A stretch of 64,000 nt of DNA, taken from Vibrio comitans. GTDB lineage: Bacteria; Pseudomonadota; Gammaproteobacteria; Enterobacterales; Vibrionaceae. The notes under the pieces are model-generated. The model ran no database searches. It saw only the letters and a list, made by a program, of their open reading frames with translations, and was not told where the DNA came from. Of the stretch, positions 49,732 to 60,605 are shown one piece after another; position 1 is the stretch's first letter; each line of letters starts with the position of its first letter. The position numbers and the translations under genes are program-made. The stretch is from positions 2,914,001 to 2,978,000 of the forward strand of contig AP024866.1 in NCBI GenBank assembly GCA_024346835.1. Reading direction: 5' to 3'.

Positions 49732-50847
49732 GTGCAAGTTTTAGTTTTAGGTGCCGGACAGTTAGCTCGCATGATGGCGCTAGCTGCCGCTCCGTTGAAC
49801 ATCAGAACCATCGCTTTTGATGTAAATAGCGAATCTATTGTTGAGCCTATCACTCAAACTAAGTTAGGTAGTGGGTTACAAGCCGCTATCGAGCAAGCTG
49901 ATGTCATCACGGCGGAGTTTGAGCATGTTCCACACCCAGTACTTGATGCTTGTCAGGCCAGTGACAAGTTGCTGCCAAGTGCAGAAGCGATAAAAACGGG
50001 TGGCGACCGCCGTATCGAAAAAGCACTGCTTGATAAGGCTGACGTTGCCAATGCTAAGTATTCGCTTATTCGCACCCGCCAAGACTTTGAAAACGCTATC
50101 GACTACGTTGGTTTACCTATGGTGCTTAAGAGCACATTGGGTGGATACGATGGAAAAGGTCAGTGGCGCTTAAAAGAACAAGCAGCAGTAGAAACTGTGT
50201 GGGCTGAAATGGAGGAGTGCATCGCTTCTTCCGAAGCGCAGGCGATTATTGCAGAAGAGTTCGTCGGGTTTGATCGCGAAGTGTCTTTGATCGGTGCTAG
50301 AAATAAGCATGGTGAGATTGCGGTATACCCGCTTGCTGAGAATGTGCACACCGATGGTGTATTAAGCCTTTCTACTGCGATCGACGAACCTGAGCTTCAA
50401 GCTCAAGCAAAGCAGATGTTTACTGCCGTGGCTGAATGCCTCGACTATGTTGGCGTATTGGCATTAGAGTTTTTTGACGTTCAAGGTAAATTGATGGTCA
50501 ACGAGATCGCTCCACGCGTTCACAACTCTGGTCACTGGACACAGCAAGGCGCTGAAACCTGCCAGTTTGAAAACCATATGCGCGCGGTGTGTGGCCTTCC
50601 TCTAGGTAGCACCAAAGCACTTCGCCCTACTGCAATGATAAACATTCTTGGTGAAGATACTCTTGCTGAAGAATTGCTAAGCATGAGCCAAGCTCATATT
50701 CATTGGTATGGTAAAGAGAAGCGCCCAGGTCGTAAGATGGGGCACATCAATGTGTGTGGTAGTGACCAAGCAGACTTAGAGCAACAACTACAATCTATTG
50801 CTCAGTGGCTTAACGCCGATGCTTTCCCTGCACTACACCAAAAATAG
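49732..50847 (+). CDS. purK: 5-(Carboxyamino)imidazole ribonucleotide synthase
   Basis: The 371-residue ATP-grasp enzyme starts [19 protein letters not shown] with GTG at 49732, preceded by a GGAGGA site; an in-frame start inside purE is less likely. [14 protein letters not shown] and [17 protein letters not shown] are conserved. It makes N5-CAIR from AIR, bicarbonate and ATP. Confidence 0.95.
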   Translation: MQVLVLGAGQLARMMALAAAPLNIRTIAFDVNSESIVEPITQTKLGSGLQAAIEQADVITAEFEHVPHPVLDACQASDKLLPSAEAIKTGGDRRIEKALLDKADVANAKYSLIRTRQDFENAIDYVGLPMVLKSTLGGYDGKGQWRLKEQAAVETVWAEMEECIASSEAQAIIAEEFVGFDREVSLIGARNKHGEIAVYPLAENVHTDGVLSLSTAIDEPELQAQAKQMFTAVAECLDYVGVLALEFFDVQGKLMVNEIAPRVHNSGHWTQQGAETCQFENHMRAVCGLPLGSTKALRPTAMINILGEDTLAEELLSMSQAHIHWYGKEKRPGRKMGHINVCGSDQADLEQQLQSIAQWLNADAFPALHQK

Positions 50848-50861
50848 TTTGAATAAGATGC

Positions 50862-50889
50862 AAAAAGGAGGCTAACGCCTCCTTTTTTA
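50862..50889. terminator. Bidirectional terminator between purK and yrdD
   Basis: GGAGGC and GCCTCC (50867-50872, 50877-50882) with flanking A- and T-runs around a TAAC loop serve both convergent transcripts. Confidence 0.9.
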
Positions 50890-50901
50890 TTACTACTGAC
50901 T

Positions 50902-51456
50902 TTACTGCTGTTTGCACTGGCATTTACGACTTGCACACAGCAAACTGCTTTTCTCACCACTCTTCTTAACCACCAGCAACTTGAAGCCGCATTCTTGGCA
51001 TGTCCCTTGTTTAGGCTCATTGTTAATAGAGAAATTGCACTTAGGATATTGGTCACAGGCATAAAATGCCTTGCCAAATCGCGACTTCCTCTCAATTAAA
51101 TGACCCTTATTGCACTCAGGACAAGAAAAAGACTCAACACTGTGGTCTTCTGGTTCATCCATACTGCCAATATAGTGACATTCTGGATAACTGGAGCAAC
51201 CAATAAACATCCCGTAGCGACCTTGCCTTAATACAAGCTCATCGCCACAATCTGGACAAGGCACACCAAGAGGTTTCAGTATCTGCCCCGACGCTTGGTG
51301 CAAGGGCTTAATGTAGTCACAAGCTGGATATTGAGTACAACCTAGAAATGCACCATGTTTGCCATGGCGCATTTGCAAAGGGTTGCCACAATTTGGGCAT
51401 AGCTGTTCTAGAGCATGCCCTTCCGAAGAGAAAAGTTGGTTATTGATCTTGTTCAT
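50902..51456 (-). CDS. yrdD: YrdD, topoisomerase-type zinc-finger protein
   Basis: The 184-residue protein is built from four zinc ribbons of the topoisomerase I C-terminal type: CPNCGNPLQMRHGKHGAFLGC, CPDCGDELVLRQGRYGMFIGC, CPECNKGHLIERKSRFGKAFYAC and a last CQECGF...C. It lacks a catalytic domain and probably binds single-stranded DNA. The ATG at 51454-51456 fits the E. coli YrdD length (180); no strong ribosome site is seen. Confidence 0.87.
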   Translation of the reverse strand: MNKINNQLFSSEGHALEQLCPNCGNPLQMRHGKHGAFLGCTQYPACDYIKPLHQASGQILKPLGVPCPDCGDELVLRQGRYGMFIGCSSYPECHYIGSMDEPEDHSVESFSCPECNKGHLIERKSRFGKAFYACDQYPKCNFSINNEPKQGTCQECGFKLLVVKKSGEKSSLLCASRKCQCKQQ

Positions 51457-51463
51457 ATAGGAA

Positions 51464-51937
51464 TTAATGCAAAATGCCGTGATCTGTTGAGTAAAGTAAC
51501 TCTTCCATCGTCGTGTAAGCATTTTCATTGCCAGGCACGTTAAACAGCACCATCAAAATGATCCATTTCAGGTCATCCAACTGCAAATCGTTAGTTTCTA
51601 GCCCCATCACGCGGTCTATCACCATCTCACGCAATTCTGCACTCAATACGCCTATTTGCTCCAAGAACAAAATAAAGCCTCGACAACGAGTATCAATTCT
51701 CTGCTGTTCTTGATCCGAATAGATGCGAATCGATGTTGCTGAACTGGTCGCTATATTTTGACTTGAATCTTCACTTTGCAAGGCAGCTAAGTCTTCCAAC
51801 CAATTTAGCGCTTTGTACACCTCATCTTGGCGGAAGCCAGCACGAAGGAGCTCTTGCTCAAGCTCATCTTGATTGACGTTCAAATCACTCTCGCTATGAA
51901 TGTACGTCTCAAACAGATACATAAGAATATCCATCAT
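51464..51937 (-). CDS. smg: Smg/DUF494 protein
   Basis: The 157-residue protein matches Smg: [25 protein letters not shown] at the start, [23 protein letters not shown] and [22 protein letters not shown]. Function is unknown. Two adjacent ATGs are possible starts. It follows dprA by 2 nt and precedes yrdD by 7 nt, the same order as in E. coli. Confidence 0.92.
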   Translation of the reverse strand: MMDILMYLFETYIHSESDLNVNQDELEQELLRAGFRQDEVYKALNWLEDLAALQSEDSSQNIATSSATSIRIYSDQEQQRIDTRCRGFILFLEQIGVLSAELREMVIDRVMGLETNDLQLDDLKWIILMVLFNVPGNENAYTTMEELLYSTDHGILH

Positions 51938-51939
51938 AG

Positions 51940-53082
51940 TCAGCTCCCCCTTAATCTAATGTAACCACCAACCACTGAAGCCACTATACCTTGAAGCTCC
52001 AGCTCTAATAACTGCATCATAACCTGATTTACGGGTAAATGGGTCCTTTCTGCCAAAAAATCAACGGCCACGGGTCTCTCTCCCAACAGATTTAGTATTG
52101 GCTGATCTCCTGCCTCAGTTTGCCCTCTTTCTTGTTGCTTGTTAACTGACAACGGCGAAGATAAAGTCGCCTCTTGTTGTATTGTAGAAGACCAGTTAAC
52201 TAAGCCATTAATTTCATGAACAATATCTCGTGCATCTCTCACTAATACCGCTCCATCACGAAGCAATTGATTGCATCCCGCTGCATTGGGATTAAGTATC
52301 GACCCTGGAACAGCGTACACATCACGCCCTTGTTCTAGAGCAAAACGAGCCGTTATTAAAGAACCACTTTTTTGCGCCGCCTCAACCACCAGCACGCCAA
52401 CAGATAACCCACTGATGATTCGATTTCGCCTCGGAAAGTTATACGCTCTCGGCGGGTAAAAAGGAGCGAATTCAGAGACAAGGGCGCCATTTTCTTTAAT
52501 TCTGAATGCTAACGACTGGTGCTGCTTTGGGTACAAGAAATCAAAGCCGCTTCCCAACACGGCAATTGTTTTGCCATTCTGCTCCAAGCAAGCTTGATGT
52601 GCGTGGCCATCTACCCCCAAAGCTAGGCCACTGGTGATCGTCACCCCTAAGCGAGTCAATTCGGATGAAAACTGGCGAGTAATGTACAAACCATCTTGAG
52701 TACTATTTCGGCTACCAACGACACCAACTTGAGTCGAGCGCAGAGCTTCCACCTCCCCTTGTACAAACAGTATCGGAGGAAAACCAGGGATTTCCTTTAG
52801 CAACTGGGGATACTGTTCTTTGTCTTCTGCAATGAGTAAGTGGTTACCGTCTTTATTCTCCCACTCTAAGCACTTATCGACACTTTGATTTGATTTGGCC
52901 GTTAAAAACCGTACCTGTGATTCTGTAAATTTAAGAGAAAGTAGCTCTTTTTTTGACAGAGATGTCAGCTCTTGCGGAGAGAGATATTCAAGGATTTTCT
53001 GTAGCCTAACTCCACTTAAACGGGGCGTCATACAGAGCGTAAGCCATGCTGTGATCTGTTGTTCTGTCATAGAGAATCTCAT
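51940..53082 (-). CDS. dprA: DNA-processing protein DprA (Smf)
   Basis: The 380-residue protein has the Rossmann-like DprA core: [65 protein letters not shown] and [21 protein letters not shown], plus a winged helix at the C-terminus. DprA loads RecA on incoming single-stranded DNA in natural transformation, relevant in vibrios. A second ATG 4 codons later is an equally possible start. Confidence 0.94.
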   Translation of the reverse strand: MRFSMTEQQITAWLTLCMTPRLSGVRLQKILEYLSPQELTSLSKKELLSLKFTESQVRFLTAKSNQSVDKCLEWENKDGNHLLIAEDKEQYPQLLKEIPGFPPILFVQGEVEALRSTQVGVVGSRNSTQDGLYITRQFSSELTRLGVTITSGLALGVDGHAHQACLEQNGKTIAVLGSGFDFLYPKQHQSLAFRIKENGALVSEFAPFYPPRAYNFPRRNRIISGLSVGVLVVEAAQKSGSLITARFALEQGRDVYAVPGSILNPNAAGCNQLLRDGAVLVRDARDIVHEINGLVNWSSTIQQEATLSSPLSVNKQQERGQTEAGDQPILNLLGERPVAVDFLAERTHLPVNQVMMQLLELELQGIVASVVGGYIRLRGS

Positions 53083-53179
53083 CGAAGTGGATTGGTGCTG
53101 TTATTTGAAGACCAAAATGACTAAAATTGTCACAAATGGCTGAGATTCTTTCGGCGCAGTTCAACTTTTTTGAGTGATT

Positions 53180-53692
53180 ATGTCTTTATTAAACGTACTA
53201 ACCTTCCCAGATGATCGTCTACGCACCGTCGCTAAGCCGGTTGTGGACTTTACGCCAGAATTACAAACTCACATCGATGACATGATTGAGACTATGTACG
53301 CAGAAGAAGGCATTGGCCTGGCTTCTACACAAGTTGACGTACATAAACAAATCGTCGTGATTGACCTTTCTGAGACTCGTGACGAGCCTTTGATTCTTAT
53401 TAACCCAGAAATCACAGAGAAGCGTGGCGAAGACGGAATCGAAGAAGGTTGTCTATCTGTGCCAGGTGCTCGCGCGCTAGTTCCTCGTGCAGCTGAAATC
53501 TCGGTTAAGGCTTTGAACCGAGAAGGTGAAGAGTTCACGTTCGAAGCTGATGATCTGCTAGCAATCTGTGTGCAGCATGAACTTGACCACTTAGCGGGTA
53601 AACTTTTTGTTGATTATCTCTCTCCGCTAAAACGCAAGCGCATCAAAGACAAGCTAGAGAAAATTAAGCGCTACAACGAGAAAAACCAGTAA
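53180..53692 (+). CDS. def: Peptide deformylase
   Basis: The 170-residue enzyme has the three motifs [19 protein letters not shown] and [12 protein letters not shown], giving metal ligands Cys and two His and the catalytic Glu. It removes formyl from new N-terminal methionines. The ATG at 53180 gives the family start [15 protein letters not shown]; a GTG two codons earlier is possible. It is divergent from dprA and starts def-fmt-rsmB-trkA-trkH. Confidence 0.96.
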   Translation: MSLLNVLTFPDDRLRTVAKPVVDFTPELQTHIDDMIETMYAEEGIGLASTQVDVHKQIVVIDLSETRDEPLILINPEITEKRGEDGIEEGCLSVPGARALVPRAAEISVKALNREGEEFTFEADDLLAICVQHELDHLAGKLFVDYLSPLKRKRIKDKLEKIKRYNEKNQ

Positions 53693-53705
53693 CTAGGAGT
53701 TTGCA

Positions 53706-54653
53706 TTGAGCAAAGCACTAAAGATCGTATTTGCAGGTACTCCAGATTTCGCCGCCGACCATTTGTCGGCGTTGTTATCTTCGGAGCATGAGGTTATCGC
53801 TGTTTATTCAACACCTGATAAACCTGCTGGCCGAGGTAAAAAGCTAACAGCAAGCCCTGTTAAAAACCTTGCTATCGAACATAACATTCCAGTTTATCAG
53901 CCAGAAAACTTCAAGTCTGATGAGGCGAAACAACAACTGGCTGACCTTGATGCTGACATCATGGTCGTCGTGGCTTACGGGCTACTGTTACCTAAACAAG
54001 TTCTAGATACTCCGAAACTAGGCTGTATTAATGTTCATGGTTCAATCCTTCCTCGCTGGCGTGGTGCCGCTCCAATTCAACGCTCAATTTGGGCTGGAGA
54101 TGCAGAGACTGGCGTTACCATCATGCAGATGGATGTCGGATTAGACACTGGCGATATGCTGCATATTGCTACCCTGCCTATCGAACCAGAAGATACCAGT
54201 GCTGCGCTTTATCACAAACTGGCTAAGTTGGGCCCAGTTGCGCTTGTTGAGTGCCTTTCCTCTATTGCAGAAGGAACCGCTGTTCCAGTTAAGCAAGATG
54301 ATGCGCTATCAAATTACGCTAAGAAACTCAGCAAAGAAGAAGCACAGCTAGATTGGACTAAAGATGCCAACGTACTTGAGCGTGAAATCCGCGCGTTCAA
54401 CCCTTGGCCAATGAGCTACTTCTCGATTGGCGATAAAAATATCAAGGTATGGAAAGCAAGTGTTGATGCAGCCCCATGTTCTACAGAAGCTGGCACCATC
54501 ATCAAAGCAGATAAAACGGGTATTCAAATAGCGACAGGAAAAGGCAGCTTAGTTTTGGAACAAATTCAGGTTCCAGGAAAGAAAGCCATGTCCGTCGGTG
54601 ACGTACTCAACTCTCGAGCAGATTGGTTCTCAGTAGGAACTCAACTAGCTTAA
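53706..54653 (+). CDS. fmt: Methionyl-tRNA formyltransferase
   Basis: The 315-residue enzyme has [14 protein letters not shown], the [13 protein letters not shown] motif with catalytic His/Asp nearby ([22 protein letters not shown]) and a C-terminal OB-fold domain. It formylates initiator tRNA. The start codon is TTG at 53706, with AGGAG 7 nt upstream; no ATG lies in the right place. It follows def by 13 nt. Confidence 0.95.
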   Translation: MSKALKIVFAGTPDFAADHLSALLSSEHEVIAVYSTPDKPAGRGKKLTASPVKNLAIEHNIPVYQPENFKSDEAKQQLADLDADIMVVVAYGLLLPKQVLDTPKLGCINVHGSILPRWRGAAPIQRSIWAGDAETGVTIMQMDVGLDTGDMLHIATLPIEPEDTSAALYHKLAKLGPVALVECLSSIAEGTAVPVKQDDALSNYAKKLSKEEAQLDWTKDANVLEREIRAFNPWPMSYFSIGDKNIKVWKASVDAAPCSTEAGTIIKADKTGIQIATGKGSLVLEQIQVPGKKAMSVGDVLNSRADWFSVGTQLA

Positions 54654-54708
54654 ACAACTACTACTAAGGCTTGAGGTTCTCAAGCCTTACTCTTGTTAGG
54701 AAATACCT

Positions 54709-55998
54709 ATGAATGTACGCGCCGCCGCAGCCACTGTGCTGTTTCAAGTTGTAGACAAGGGGTACTCACTCTCCAGTGCTTTGCCTGCTGCACAATCCAA
54801 CCTAAAACCTCGTGATCACGCACTTCTACAAGAGATTTGCTACGGTTGCCTGCGCTACCTACCGAGATTAGAGACCATAGTTAACGAACTAATGGAAAAA
54901 CCTCTAAAAGGTAAGCAACGTGTGTTCCACCATTTGATGTTAGTGGGTATCTACCAACTAAGCTTTATGCGCACGGCAGACCATGCCGCAGTCGCTGAAA
55001 CCGTTGAAGCCTGTCAGTCGTTAAAGGGACATAAGCTTAAAGGCTTAATCAATGCTGTGCTACGAAACTACCAGCGCAACCAACAGCGACTCGATGGGTT
55101 ATCGGTCAAGCACGATGCTGGTAAATACGGACACCCAAGCTGGCTGCTAAAGCTACTTCGTGAGGCATACCCGAACGATTGGGAATCTATTGTTGAAGCT
55201 AATAACACGAAAGCCCCTATGTGGCTGCGTGTGAACAGCAAACACCATACTCGCGATGAATATCTAAAACTGCTAGAAGCTGAAGAGCTTGAGGCCGAAA
55301 CTCATCCTCAAGCTCGCCATGCGTTGCGTCTGCTAAAAGCATGCGATGTAAACAAGCTTCCTGGATTCGATCAAGGCTGGGTATCGGTGCAAGACGCGGC
55401 AGCGCAGTTGTCACTGGAATACCTACAGCCAAAAGATGGTGAATTGATTCTTGATTGCTGTGCCGCTCCTGGTGGTAAAACCGCTCACATCCTAGAGAAC
55501 ACAACAGATAGCCAAGTTGTGGCAATTGACGCTGATGAACAACGTCTTGATCGCGTTTATCAAAACCTCGACCGCTTAGGTCTTGATGCCAAAGTACTTT
55601 GTGCTGATGCTCGTTACCCTGAAGAGTGGTGGACAGGCGAGCAGTTCGACCGAATCCTACTTGACGCACCGTGTTCAGCGATAGGTGTTATTCGTCGTCA
55701 CCCAGATATCAAATGGCTAAGACGCGCCGATGATTTGCCTGCATTGTCTCAACTACAAAGTGAGATTTTGGATGCTATGTGGCAACAATTGAAACAAGGC
55801 GGAACCTTAGTTTACGCAACATGTTCCATCTCTCCGATTGAAAACAAAGAGCAAGTGCTGGCATTCTTAGCCCGCACAGATGACGCCGAACTCATCGACA
55901 GCGATCCGAGCAACCCAGGTCGACAAATTTTGCCGGGAGAGCACAATATGGACGGCTTCTATTATGCGGTTCTGCAAAAGCGAACTAAATTAAACTAA
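54709..55998 (+). CDS. rsmB: 16S rRNA (cytosine967-C5)-methyltransferase
   Basis: The 429-residue protein has an N-terminal NusB-like domain ([18 protein letters not shown]) and a methyltransferase with [34 protein letters not shown] and the catalytic Cys region [16 protein letters not shown]. It methylates C967 of 16S rRNA. It follows fmt by 55 bp. Confidence 0.95.
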   Translation: MNVRAAAATVLFQVVDKGYSLSSALPAAQSNLKPRDHALLQEICYGCLRYLPRLETIVNELMEKPLKGKQRVFHHLMLVGIYQLSFMRTADHAAVAETVEACQSLKGHKLKGLINAVLRNYQRNQQRLDGLSVKHDAGKYGHPSWLLKLLREAYPNDWESIVEANNTKAPMWLRVNSKHHTRDEYLKLLEAEELEAETHPQARHALRLLKACDVNKLPGFDQGWVSVQDAAAQLSLEYLQPKDGELILDCCAAPGGKTAHILENTTDSQVVAIDADEQRLDRVYQNLDRLGLDAKVLCADARYPEEWWTGEQFDRILLDAPCSAIGVIRRHPDIKWLRRADDLPALSQLQSEILDAMWQQLKQGGTLVYATCSISPIENKEQVLAFLARTDDAELIDSDPSNPGRQILPGEHNMDGFYYAVLQKRTKLN

Positions 55999-56025
55999 GT
56001 CCTGCTGTATATAGGGAAATAATCG

Positions 56026-57402
56026 ATGAAAATCATAATCTTGGGTGCTGGTCAGGTAGGCGGCACTCTTGCAGAGAATCTGGTTGGCGAAAATAATGAT
56101 ATCACTATCGTGGATACCAATAGTCGTCGCCTGAGAGAACTACAGGACAAGTATGATCTGCGAGTCGTCAATGGTGCTGCAAGTCACCCTGACACCCTAA
56201 GAGAGGCAGGCGCACAAGATGCGGACATGTTGGTGGCGGTTACTAACGCCGATGAAACCAACATGGCTGCGTGCCAAGTGGCTTTTACCTTATTCAATAC
56301 GCCCAACAGAATTGCGCGTATTCGTTCACCTGAATACTTGGCAGAAAAAGACTCTCTGTTTAAATCAGGGGCCATCCCAGTGGATCACCTGATCGCTCCA
56401 GAAGAGTTAGTGACAGGCTATATTGAACGCCTTATTCAATATCCTGGGGCACTGCAGGTGGTTAGCTTTGCCGAAGAGAAGGTTAGCCTAGTAGCCGTTA
56501 AAGCCTTTTATGGTGGTCCACTCGTCGGTAATGCTATTTCTGCTTTACGCGAGCACATGCCACACATCGATACCCGCGTAGCGGCTATTTTCCGCCAAGG
56601 ACGAGCCATTAGACCTCAAGGTACCACCATCATTGAAGCCGATGATGAGGTGTTCTTTGTGGCAGCGAGTAATGATATCCGCTCTGTGATGAGTGAATTG
56701 CAACGACTAGAAAAACAATACCGCAAAATCATGATCGTTGGTGGCGGTAACATTGGTGCAGGACTGGCAAAACGCCTTGAGCGCAATTACTCAGTAAAAC
56801 TGATTGAGCGTAGCCTTGAGCGTGCAGAAATGCTCTCCGAAGAGCTAGACAACACCATTGTGTTGTGTGGTGATGCCGCAGATAAAGAACTGCTGTACGA
56901 AGAAAACATTGAAGAGATGGACGTGTTCATCGCTTTAACCAATGAAGACGAAACCAATATTATGTCAGCCATGCTGGCAAAAAGCCTTAATGCTAGAAAG
57001 GTAATGGTGTTGATTCAGCGTGGAGCTTATGTTGACCTTGTGCAGGGTGGCGATATTGACGTTGCTATCTCCCCTCAGCAGGCGACTATTTCTGCACTGC
57101 TTACCCATGTTCGTAGAGCTGATATTGTTAATGTCTCTTCTTTGCGTCGCGGGGCAGCAGAAGCCATCGAGGCTATCGCACATGGCGATGAAAACACCTC
57201 AAAGGTTGTAGGCAGAGCCGTAGGTGATCTTAAATTACCACCAGGCACTACCATTGGCGCTATTGTACGTGGTGAAGAAGTGCTAATCGCCCACGATAGA
57301 ACCATGATCGAGCAGGATGACCACGTAGTCATGTTCTTGGTCGACAAAAAGTACGTTCCTGACGTTGAAACCTTGTTCCAACCAAGTCCGTTCTTCTTGT
57401 AG
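56026..57402 (+). CDS. trkA: Trk potassium uptake regulator TrkA
   Basis: The 458-residue protein has two RCK units, each with a Rossmann NAD-binding domain ([15 protein letters not shown] and [15 protein letters not shown], about residues 3-17 and 236-250) and a TrkA-C domain. As a cytoplasmic ring it gates TrkH, responding to NAD and ATP. It lies 27 bp after rsmB, and trkH follows by 12 bp. Confidence 0.96.
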   Translation: MKIIILGAGQVGGTLAENLVGENNDITIVDTNSRRLRELQDKYDLRVVNGAASHPDTLREAGAQDADMLVAVTNADETNMAACQVAFTLFNTPNRIARIRSPEYLAEKDSLFKSGAIPVDHLIAPEELVTGYIERLIQYPGALQVVSFAEEKVSLVAVKAFYGGPLVGNAISALREHMPHIDTRVAAIFRQGRAIRPQGTTIIEADDEVFFVAASNDIRSVMSELQRLEKQYRKIMIVGGGNIGAGLAKRLERNYSVKLIERSLERAEMLSEELDNTIVLCGDAADKELLYEENIEEMDVFIALTNEDETNIMSAMLAKSLNARKVMVLIQRGAYVDLVQGGDIDVAISPQQATISALLTHVRRADIVNVSSLRRGAAEAIEAIAHGDENTSKVVGRAVGDLKLPPGTTIGAIVRGEEVLIAHDRTMIEQDDHVVMFLVDKKYVPDVETLFQPSPFFL

Positions 57403-57414
57403 GTTTAACGACTT

Positions 57415-58860
57415 ATGGTAAACGTACGCCCGATATTGTTTGTACTTGGATTAGTGCTATCAAAATTGGCGCTATTCATGTATCCGCCTACTATCTTAGC
57501 GATTTTTAATCCCGGTAGCGGTTTCGTTGAATTTGCTCAAGCGGTGGCTATCACCCATTTAGCCTCCTTTATTTGCTTGAGCTTCGGTCGTACTAAACAC
57601 TTCAGACTCAATGTCAGAGATGTTTTTCTAGTGACCACCCTTGTATGGGTGGTCAGTACTGTCTTTGCTGCTTTACCTTTTGTTTTTATCAACCACATCA
57701 GCTTCACTGATGCCTACTTTGAAACTATGTCCGGTATTACCACCACAGGTTCAACCGTGCTCAGTGGCCTTGATGATATGTCTCACAGCATCCTGCTATG
57801 GCGTTCATTATTACAATGGCTTGGTGGTATTGGCTTTATTGTGATGGGTGTGGCGATTTTACCAATGCTAAACGTTGGGGGAATGCGCCTCTTCCAAACG
57901 GAATCCTCAGACTGGTCAGATAAAAGTTCACCTCGAGTAAAAAGCGTCGCGAAAAATATCGTGGTTGTTTATCTAGGTCTGACCCTGGCCTGTTTTGGTA
58001 GCTATGTAGCAACAGGGATGACTCCGTTTGAGGCGATCAATCACGCCTTTACCACTATCTCTACAGGCGGGTACTCAACCTCTGACGGATCAATGAACCA
58101 CTTCTCTCATCAGGCGCAGTGGTTCTCTACCTTGTTTATGTTTCTGGGTGGATTGCCATTTTTGCTGTTTGTAGCGGCTTACAGAAAACAGTCGCTCTCT
58201 GCCTTAACCAAAGATGCTCAAGTTCTTGGTTTCTTTAAGTTATTTATGGTGGCCAGTTTAGCTATCACCGCATGGCTGGTACTGCGAGATCATTATGAAG
58301 TCAGTGACGCCCTTAGGGTCTCTATGTTCAATGTGGTTTCAGTACTGACAACCACTGGATTTGGATTGGAGGACTTTACTGCGTGGGGCACATTGACCAC
58401 AGTACTGTTTACGTTTCTTCTGATGATGGGCGCCTGTTCTGGCTCCACGGCAGGTGGTATTAAGGTCTTCCGCTTCCAGATAGCCCTAACCCTGCTAAAA
58501 ATACAGATGATGAAGCTTATTCACCCTTCTGGTGTATTCGTACAGCGCTATAACAAACGTCGTGTTAACGACGATATCATTCGCTCTATCGTCGCTTTTA
58601 GCCTTACGTTCTTCGCCACTGTGCTTGTGGTTGCCGCAGGTCTAAGTGCCATGGATTTGGATGCGATCACCAGTCTATCAGGGGCCATTACTGCCGTAGC
58701 AAATGTAGGGCCCGGCATGGGCTCAGTGATAGGCCCAACCGGGAATTTCGCACCTCTACCAGATGCAGCAAAGTGGCTTCTGAGCTTTGGTATGCTCCTC
58801 GGCCGCCTAGAGATATTGACAATATTAGTGCTGTTTCTGCCTGCCTTTTGGAGACGCTAG
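57415..58860 (+). CDS. trkH: Trk potassium channel subunit TrkH
   Basis: The 481-residue membrane protein has four pore repeats with selectivity segments GITTTGSTVL, TISTGGYST, LTTTGFGLED and ANVGPGMGSV, as in TrkH. It takes up K+ with TrkA. The 3' end overlaps the end of the convergent Spo0M-like gene by 4 bp. Confidence 0.96.
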   Translation: MVNVRPILFVLGLVLSKLALFMYPPTILAIFNPGSGFVEFAQAVAITHLASFICLSFGRTKHFRLNVRDVFLVTTLVWVVSTVFAALPFVFINHISFTDAYFETMSGITTTGSTVLSGLDDMSHSILLWRSLLQWLGGIGFIVMGVAILPMLNVGGMRLFQTESSDWSDKSSPRVKSVAKNIVVVYLGLTLACFGSYVATGMTPFEAINHAFTTISTGGYSTSDGSMNHFSHQAQWFSTLFMFLGGLPFLLFVAAYRKQSLSALTKDAQVLGFFKLFMVASLAITAWLVLRDHYEVSDALRVSMFNVVSVLTTTGFGLEDFTAWGTLTTVLFTFLLMMGACSGSTAGGIKVFRFQIALTLLKIQMMKLIHPSGVFVQRYNKRRVNDDIIRSIVAFSLTFFATVLVVAAGLSAMDLDAITSLSGAITAVANVGPGMGSVIGPTGNFAPLPDAAKWLLSFGMLLGRLEILTILVLFLPAFWRR

Positions 58861-59663
58861 CCTTGTTTGGCTCTAAACAAATCCGTTAGATAGTCCACAA
58901 CCTGCTGTGCTGCCTGCTCACTGGTCAACTCATTAGATAGTGACAGGTAGCAATTAAGTTCAGAGGAACCTAGCAAGTTTGACAGAAGCCCACCAAAGCC
59001 CTTCTTCTGGCGGTCTATCTCAAACCATAATTGCAGATGTTGCTCATCCCGGTAGGCAATAATTTCAACCTCACGCCAAGTACCGTGGAATAAGCCAGTC
59101 GTCGGAACAAATTCAAATTCTTGTACGAAGGGCATTTCAAACCCTTTTGCCGCCTCGCACTCAACCTGACGAATGCGTAGCCCTAGTTCTTCTAGTTCAG
59201 AAAAAATCTTATCCATAACCGGATCTGGGCGAACCGTCAGCATATCTTTATCAGTAGGATCGATAGCAAGATCGATATCTAGAGCTGTTTCCAGCCACAC
59301 CTTAGAATCACCAATCGTTAGCGGCGTATTGAACGGAACGGCGAGCTCAATTTCAAATGTGCGTTCTTCTGATGGGTGAATCGTAAATGAGTATGGAAGC
59401 TCCCATTTATCCAGCACATAGTTTTGCGGTACGCGGCGCTTGAGTGCCCCCTCACTATGAGGCTGGCGCTCTTCTCTTTCAGTGATATAACGACAGCACA
59501 ACTTAAGGTCGATATGATCAATATGTTGCTCCGTGGCACCACCATAAACATGGATAACTACCCGAACAGAATCACCCGGGATTAATGTTTCTTGCTGAAG
59601 AACAGCATCAACCTTTGCCGAGCCAATACCTAAGCTAGCCAGTGTTTTTTTGAAAAATGACAT
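58857..59663 (-). CDS. Spo0M-like arrestin-fold protein
   Basis: The 268-residue protein matches the Spo0M (SpoOM/YgaI-like) family: MSFFKKTLASLGIGSAKVDAVL, GDSVRVVIHVYGG, INDHIDLKLC-type beta strands and FGGLLSNLLGSSELNCYLS near the end. The family has an arrestin-like beta-sandwich and is widespread outside sporulating bacteria, with unknown function. The ATG at 59661-59663 has an AGAGGT site 5 nt away; the frame opens 6 codons earlier. Confidence 0.85.
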   Translation of the reverse strand: MSFFKKTLASLGIGSAKVDAVLQQETLIPGDSVRVVIHVYGGATEQHIDHIDLKLCCRYITEREERQPHSEGALKRRVPQNYVLDKWELPYSFTIHPSEERTFEIELAVPFNTPLTIGDSKVWLETALDIDLAIDPTDKDMLTVRPDPVMDKIFSELEELGLRIRQVECEAAKGFEMPFVQEFEFVPTTGLFHGTWREVEIIAYRDEQHLQLWFEIDRQKKGFGGLLSNLLGSSELNCYLSLSNELTSEQAAQQVVDYLTDLFRAKQG

Positions 59664-59821
59664 GCTTGACCTCTTAAACAATACAACTCTATTTATACTG
59701 GCTCAAAAACGCCCTATAACCAAAACCATTTCTACTCTTTTTGATCCCAGTTCAATAAAACACTGCAATTATTCCCATCAAAAAATAGAACATTTATTGT
59801 TCAGCGACTAAGGTTATCTGG
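59664..59821. other. Non-coding gap upstream of the candidate RNA
   Basis: This AT-rich stretch probably holds the Spo0M promoter (minus) and the promoter of the downstream RNA (plus). No gene is seen. Confidence 0.5.
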
Positions 59822-59827
59822 TACGAT
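59797..59827 (+). promoter_or_regulatory. Possible extended -10 promoter of the candidate RNA
   Basis: TG-G-TACGAT (59819-59827) is an extended -10; TTGTTC at 59797-59802 could be a weak -35 with 19-bp spacing. The first hairpin of the RNA begins 9 bp downstream. Confidence 0.4.
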
Positions 59828-59833
59828 ATCTCA

Positions 59834-60097
59834 TTGATACTCGTTGAGTATCTGTAATAACGGCAAAGGATATGCCTGACTATTTGGTGAAGTATGTTTC
59901 CAACAACCGTCAGGTTTGCTCGACCTAGCAGTCGAGTGGCACAGCGCAGAAGTTATTTTGCACCTGTTCCGTCTAAAAAACAGAAGTCCGATGAGGACCA
60001 AAAAAGCTAAGTTTCATTTAATACCGCGAAACCTGTTTTTAAAGTCTTACTCGCTGTACTAAAAAGCGCATTTGAAACCTTCAGATGCGCTTTTTTC
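59834..60097 (+). ncRNA. Candidate structured RNA (small RNA or attenuated leader of yihD)
   Basis: About 264 nt without a coding frame but dense in hairpins: GATACTC/GAGTATC at 59836-59852 (perfect 7 bp), CCTGAC/GTCAGG with inner TTGG/CCAA at 59875-59914, CTCGAC/GTCGAG at 59919-59936, GTCC/GGAC at 59986-59998, and an intrinsic terminator at 60062-60097. I cannot match it to any RNA family I know. It may be a free small RNA, or a leader whose terminator controls yihD, which starts 62 nt further on. Confidence 0.5.
60062..60097 (+). terminator. Rho-independent terminator upstream of yihD
   Basis: A 16-bp stem with one G-U pair (60062-60077 with 60081-60096, ACC loop) runs into T-rich sequence. 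It lies in front of yihD, so it ends something starting upstream. Confidence 0.85.
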
Positions 60098-60159
60098 TTA
60101 TCTTTTTTATGACCTTTTTGTTAAGTTATGCGCACATCTCGAGTTCTATGGAGAAGACC

Positions 60160-60426
60160 ATGAAATGCCATCGCGTAAACGAATTAATTGAATTACTGCA
60201 CCCAGAGTGGGCAAAAGATCCAGACCTAAACCTAGTTGAATTCATTCTTAAACTTGCTAGTGAAGCAAGCTACGAAGGTAAACTAGAAGACTTAACTGAT
60301 GACGTGCTTATCTACCATCTAAAGATGCGTAACAGTGAGCAAGAAGAAGAGATTCCAGGTCTTGCCAAAGACAAGGAAGACGACTTCAAAACAGCGCTTC
60401 TTCGCGCGCGTGGCATTATTGACTAA
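60160..60426 (+). CDS. yihD: YihD (DUF1040) protein
   Basis: The 88-residue protein matches E. coli YihD (89): [36 protein letters not shown] and [14 protein letters not shown]. Function is unknown. The ATG at 60160 has GGAG 7 nt upstream; the frame opens earlier, but that part lies over the terminator hairpin. In E. coli yihD precedes srkA-dsbA; here ccoG is inserted. Confidence 0.93.
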   Translation: MKCHRVNELIELLHPEWAKDPDLNLVEFILKLASEASYEGKLEDLTDDVLIYHLKMRNSEQEEEIPGLAKDKEDDFKTALLRARGIID

Positions 60427-60605
60427 CTGCCTGCTGGGTCAGCAAACGGTTTTGTTGACCCATCCCTCTCCTTCAACCCAACCCCTCTCGTTGTCATCTC
60501 TATCCCTGAAAGTTCATCAGTCCCTATCTATTCTGTAACTCATGTAACAATTAATTTTCATATTGTTCGATATACTGCGCCCAAGGTTTAGGTTGGAAAA
60601 GTAAA

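Noticed and set aside
59873..59929. Short frame MPDYLVKYVSNNRQVCST in the candidate RNA as a leader peptide
   Set aside because: The AAAGGA site is only a few nt from the ATG, and the frame shows no run of regulatory codons; a structured RNA explains the region better, though a peptide cannot be excluded.
59986..60040. Hammerhead-like pieces CCGATGAG and CGCGAAAC in the candidate RNA
   Set aside because: The hammerhead core needs CUGANGA; here it is CCGATGA, and the stem between the two boxes does not form. It is chance resemblance.
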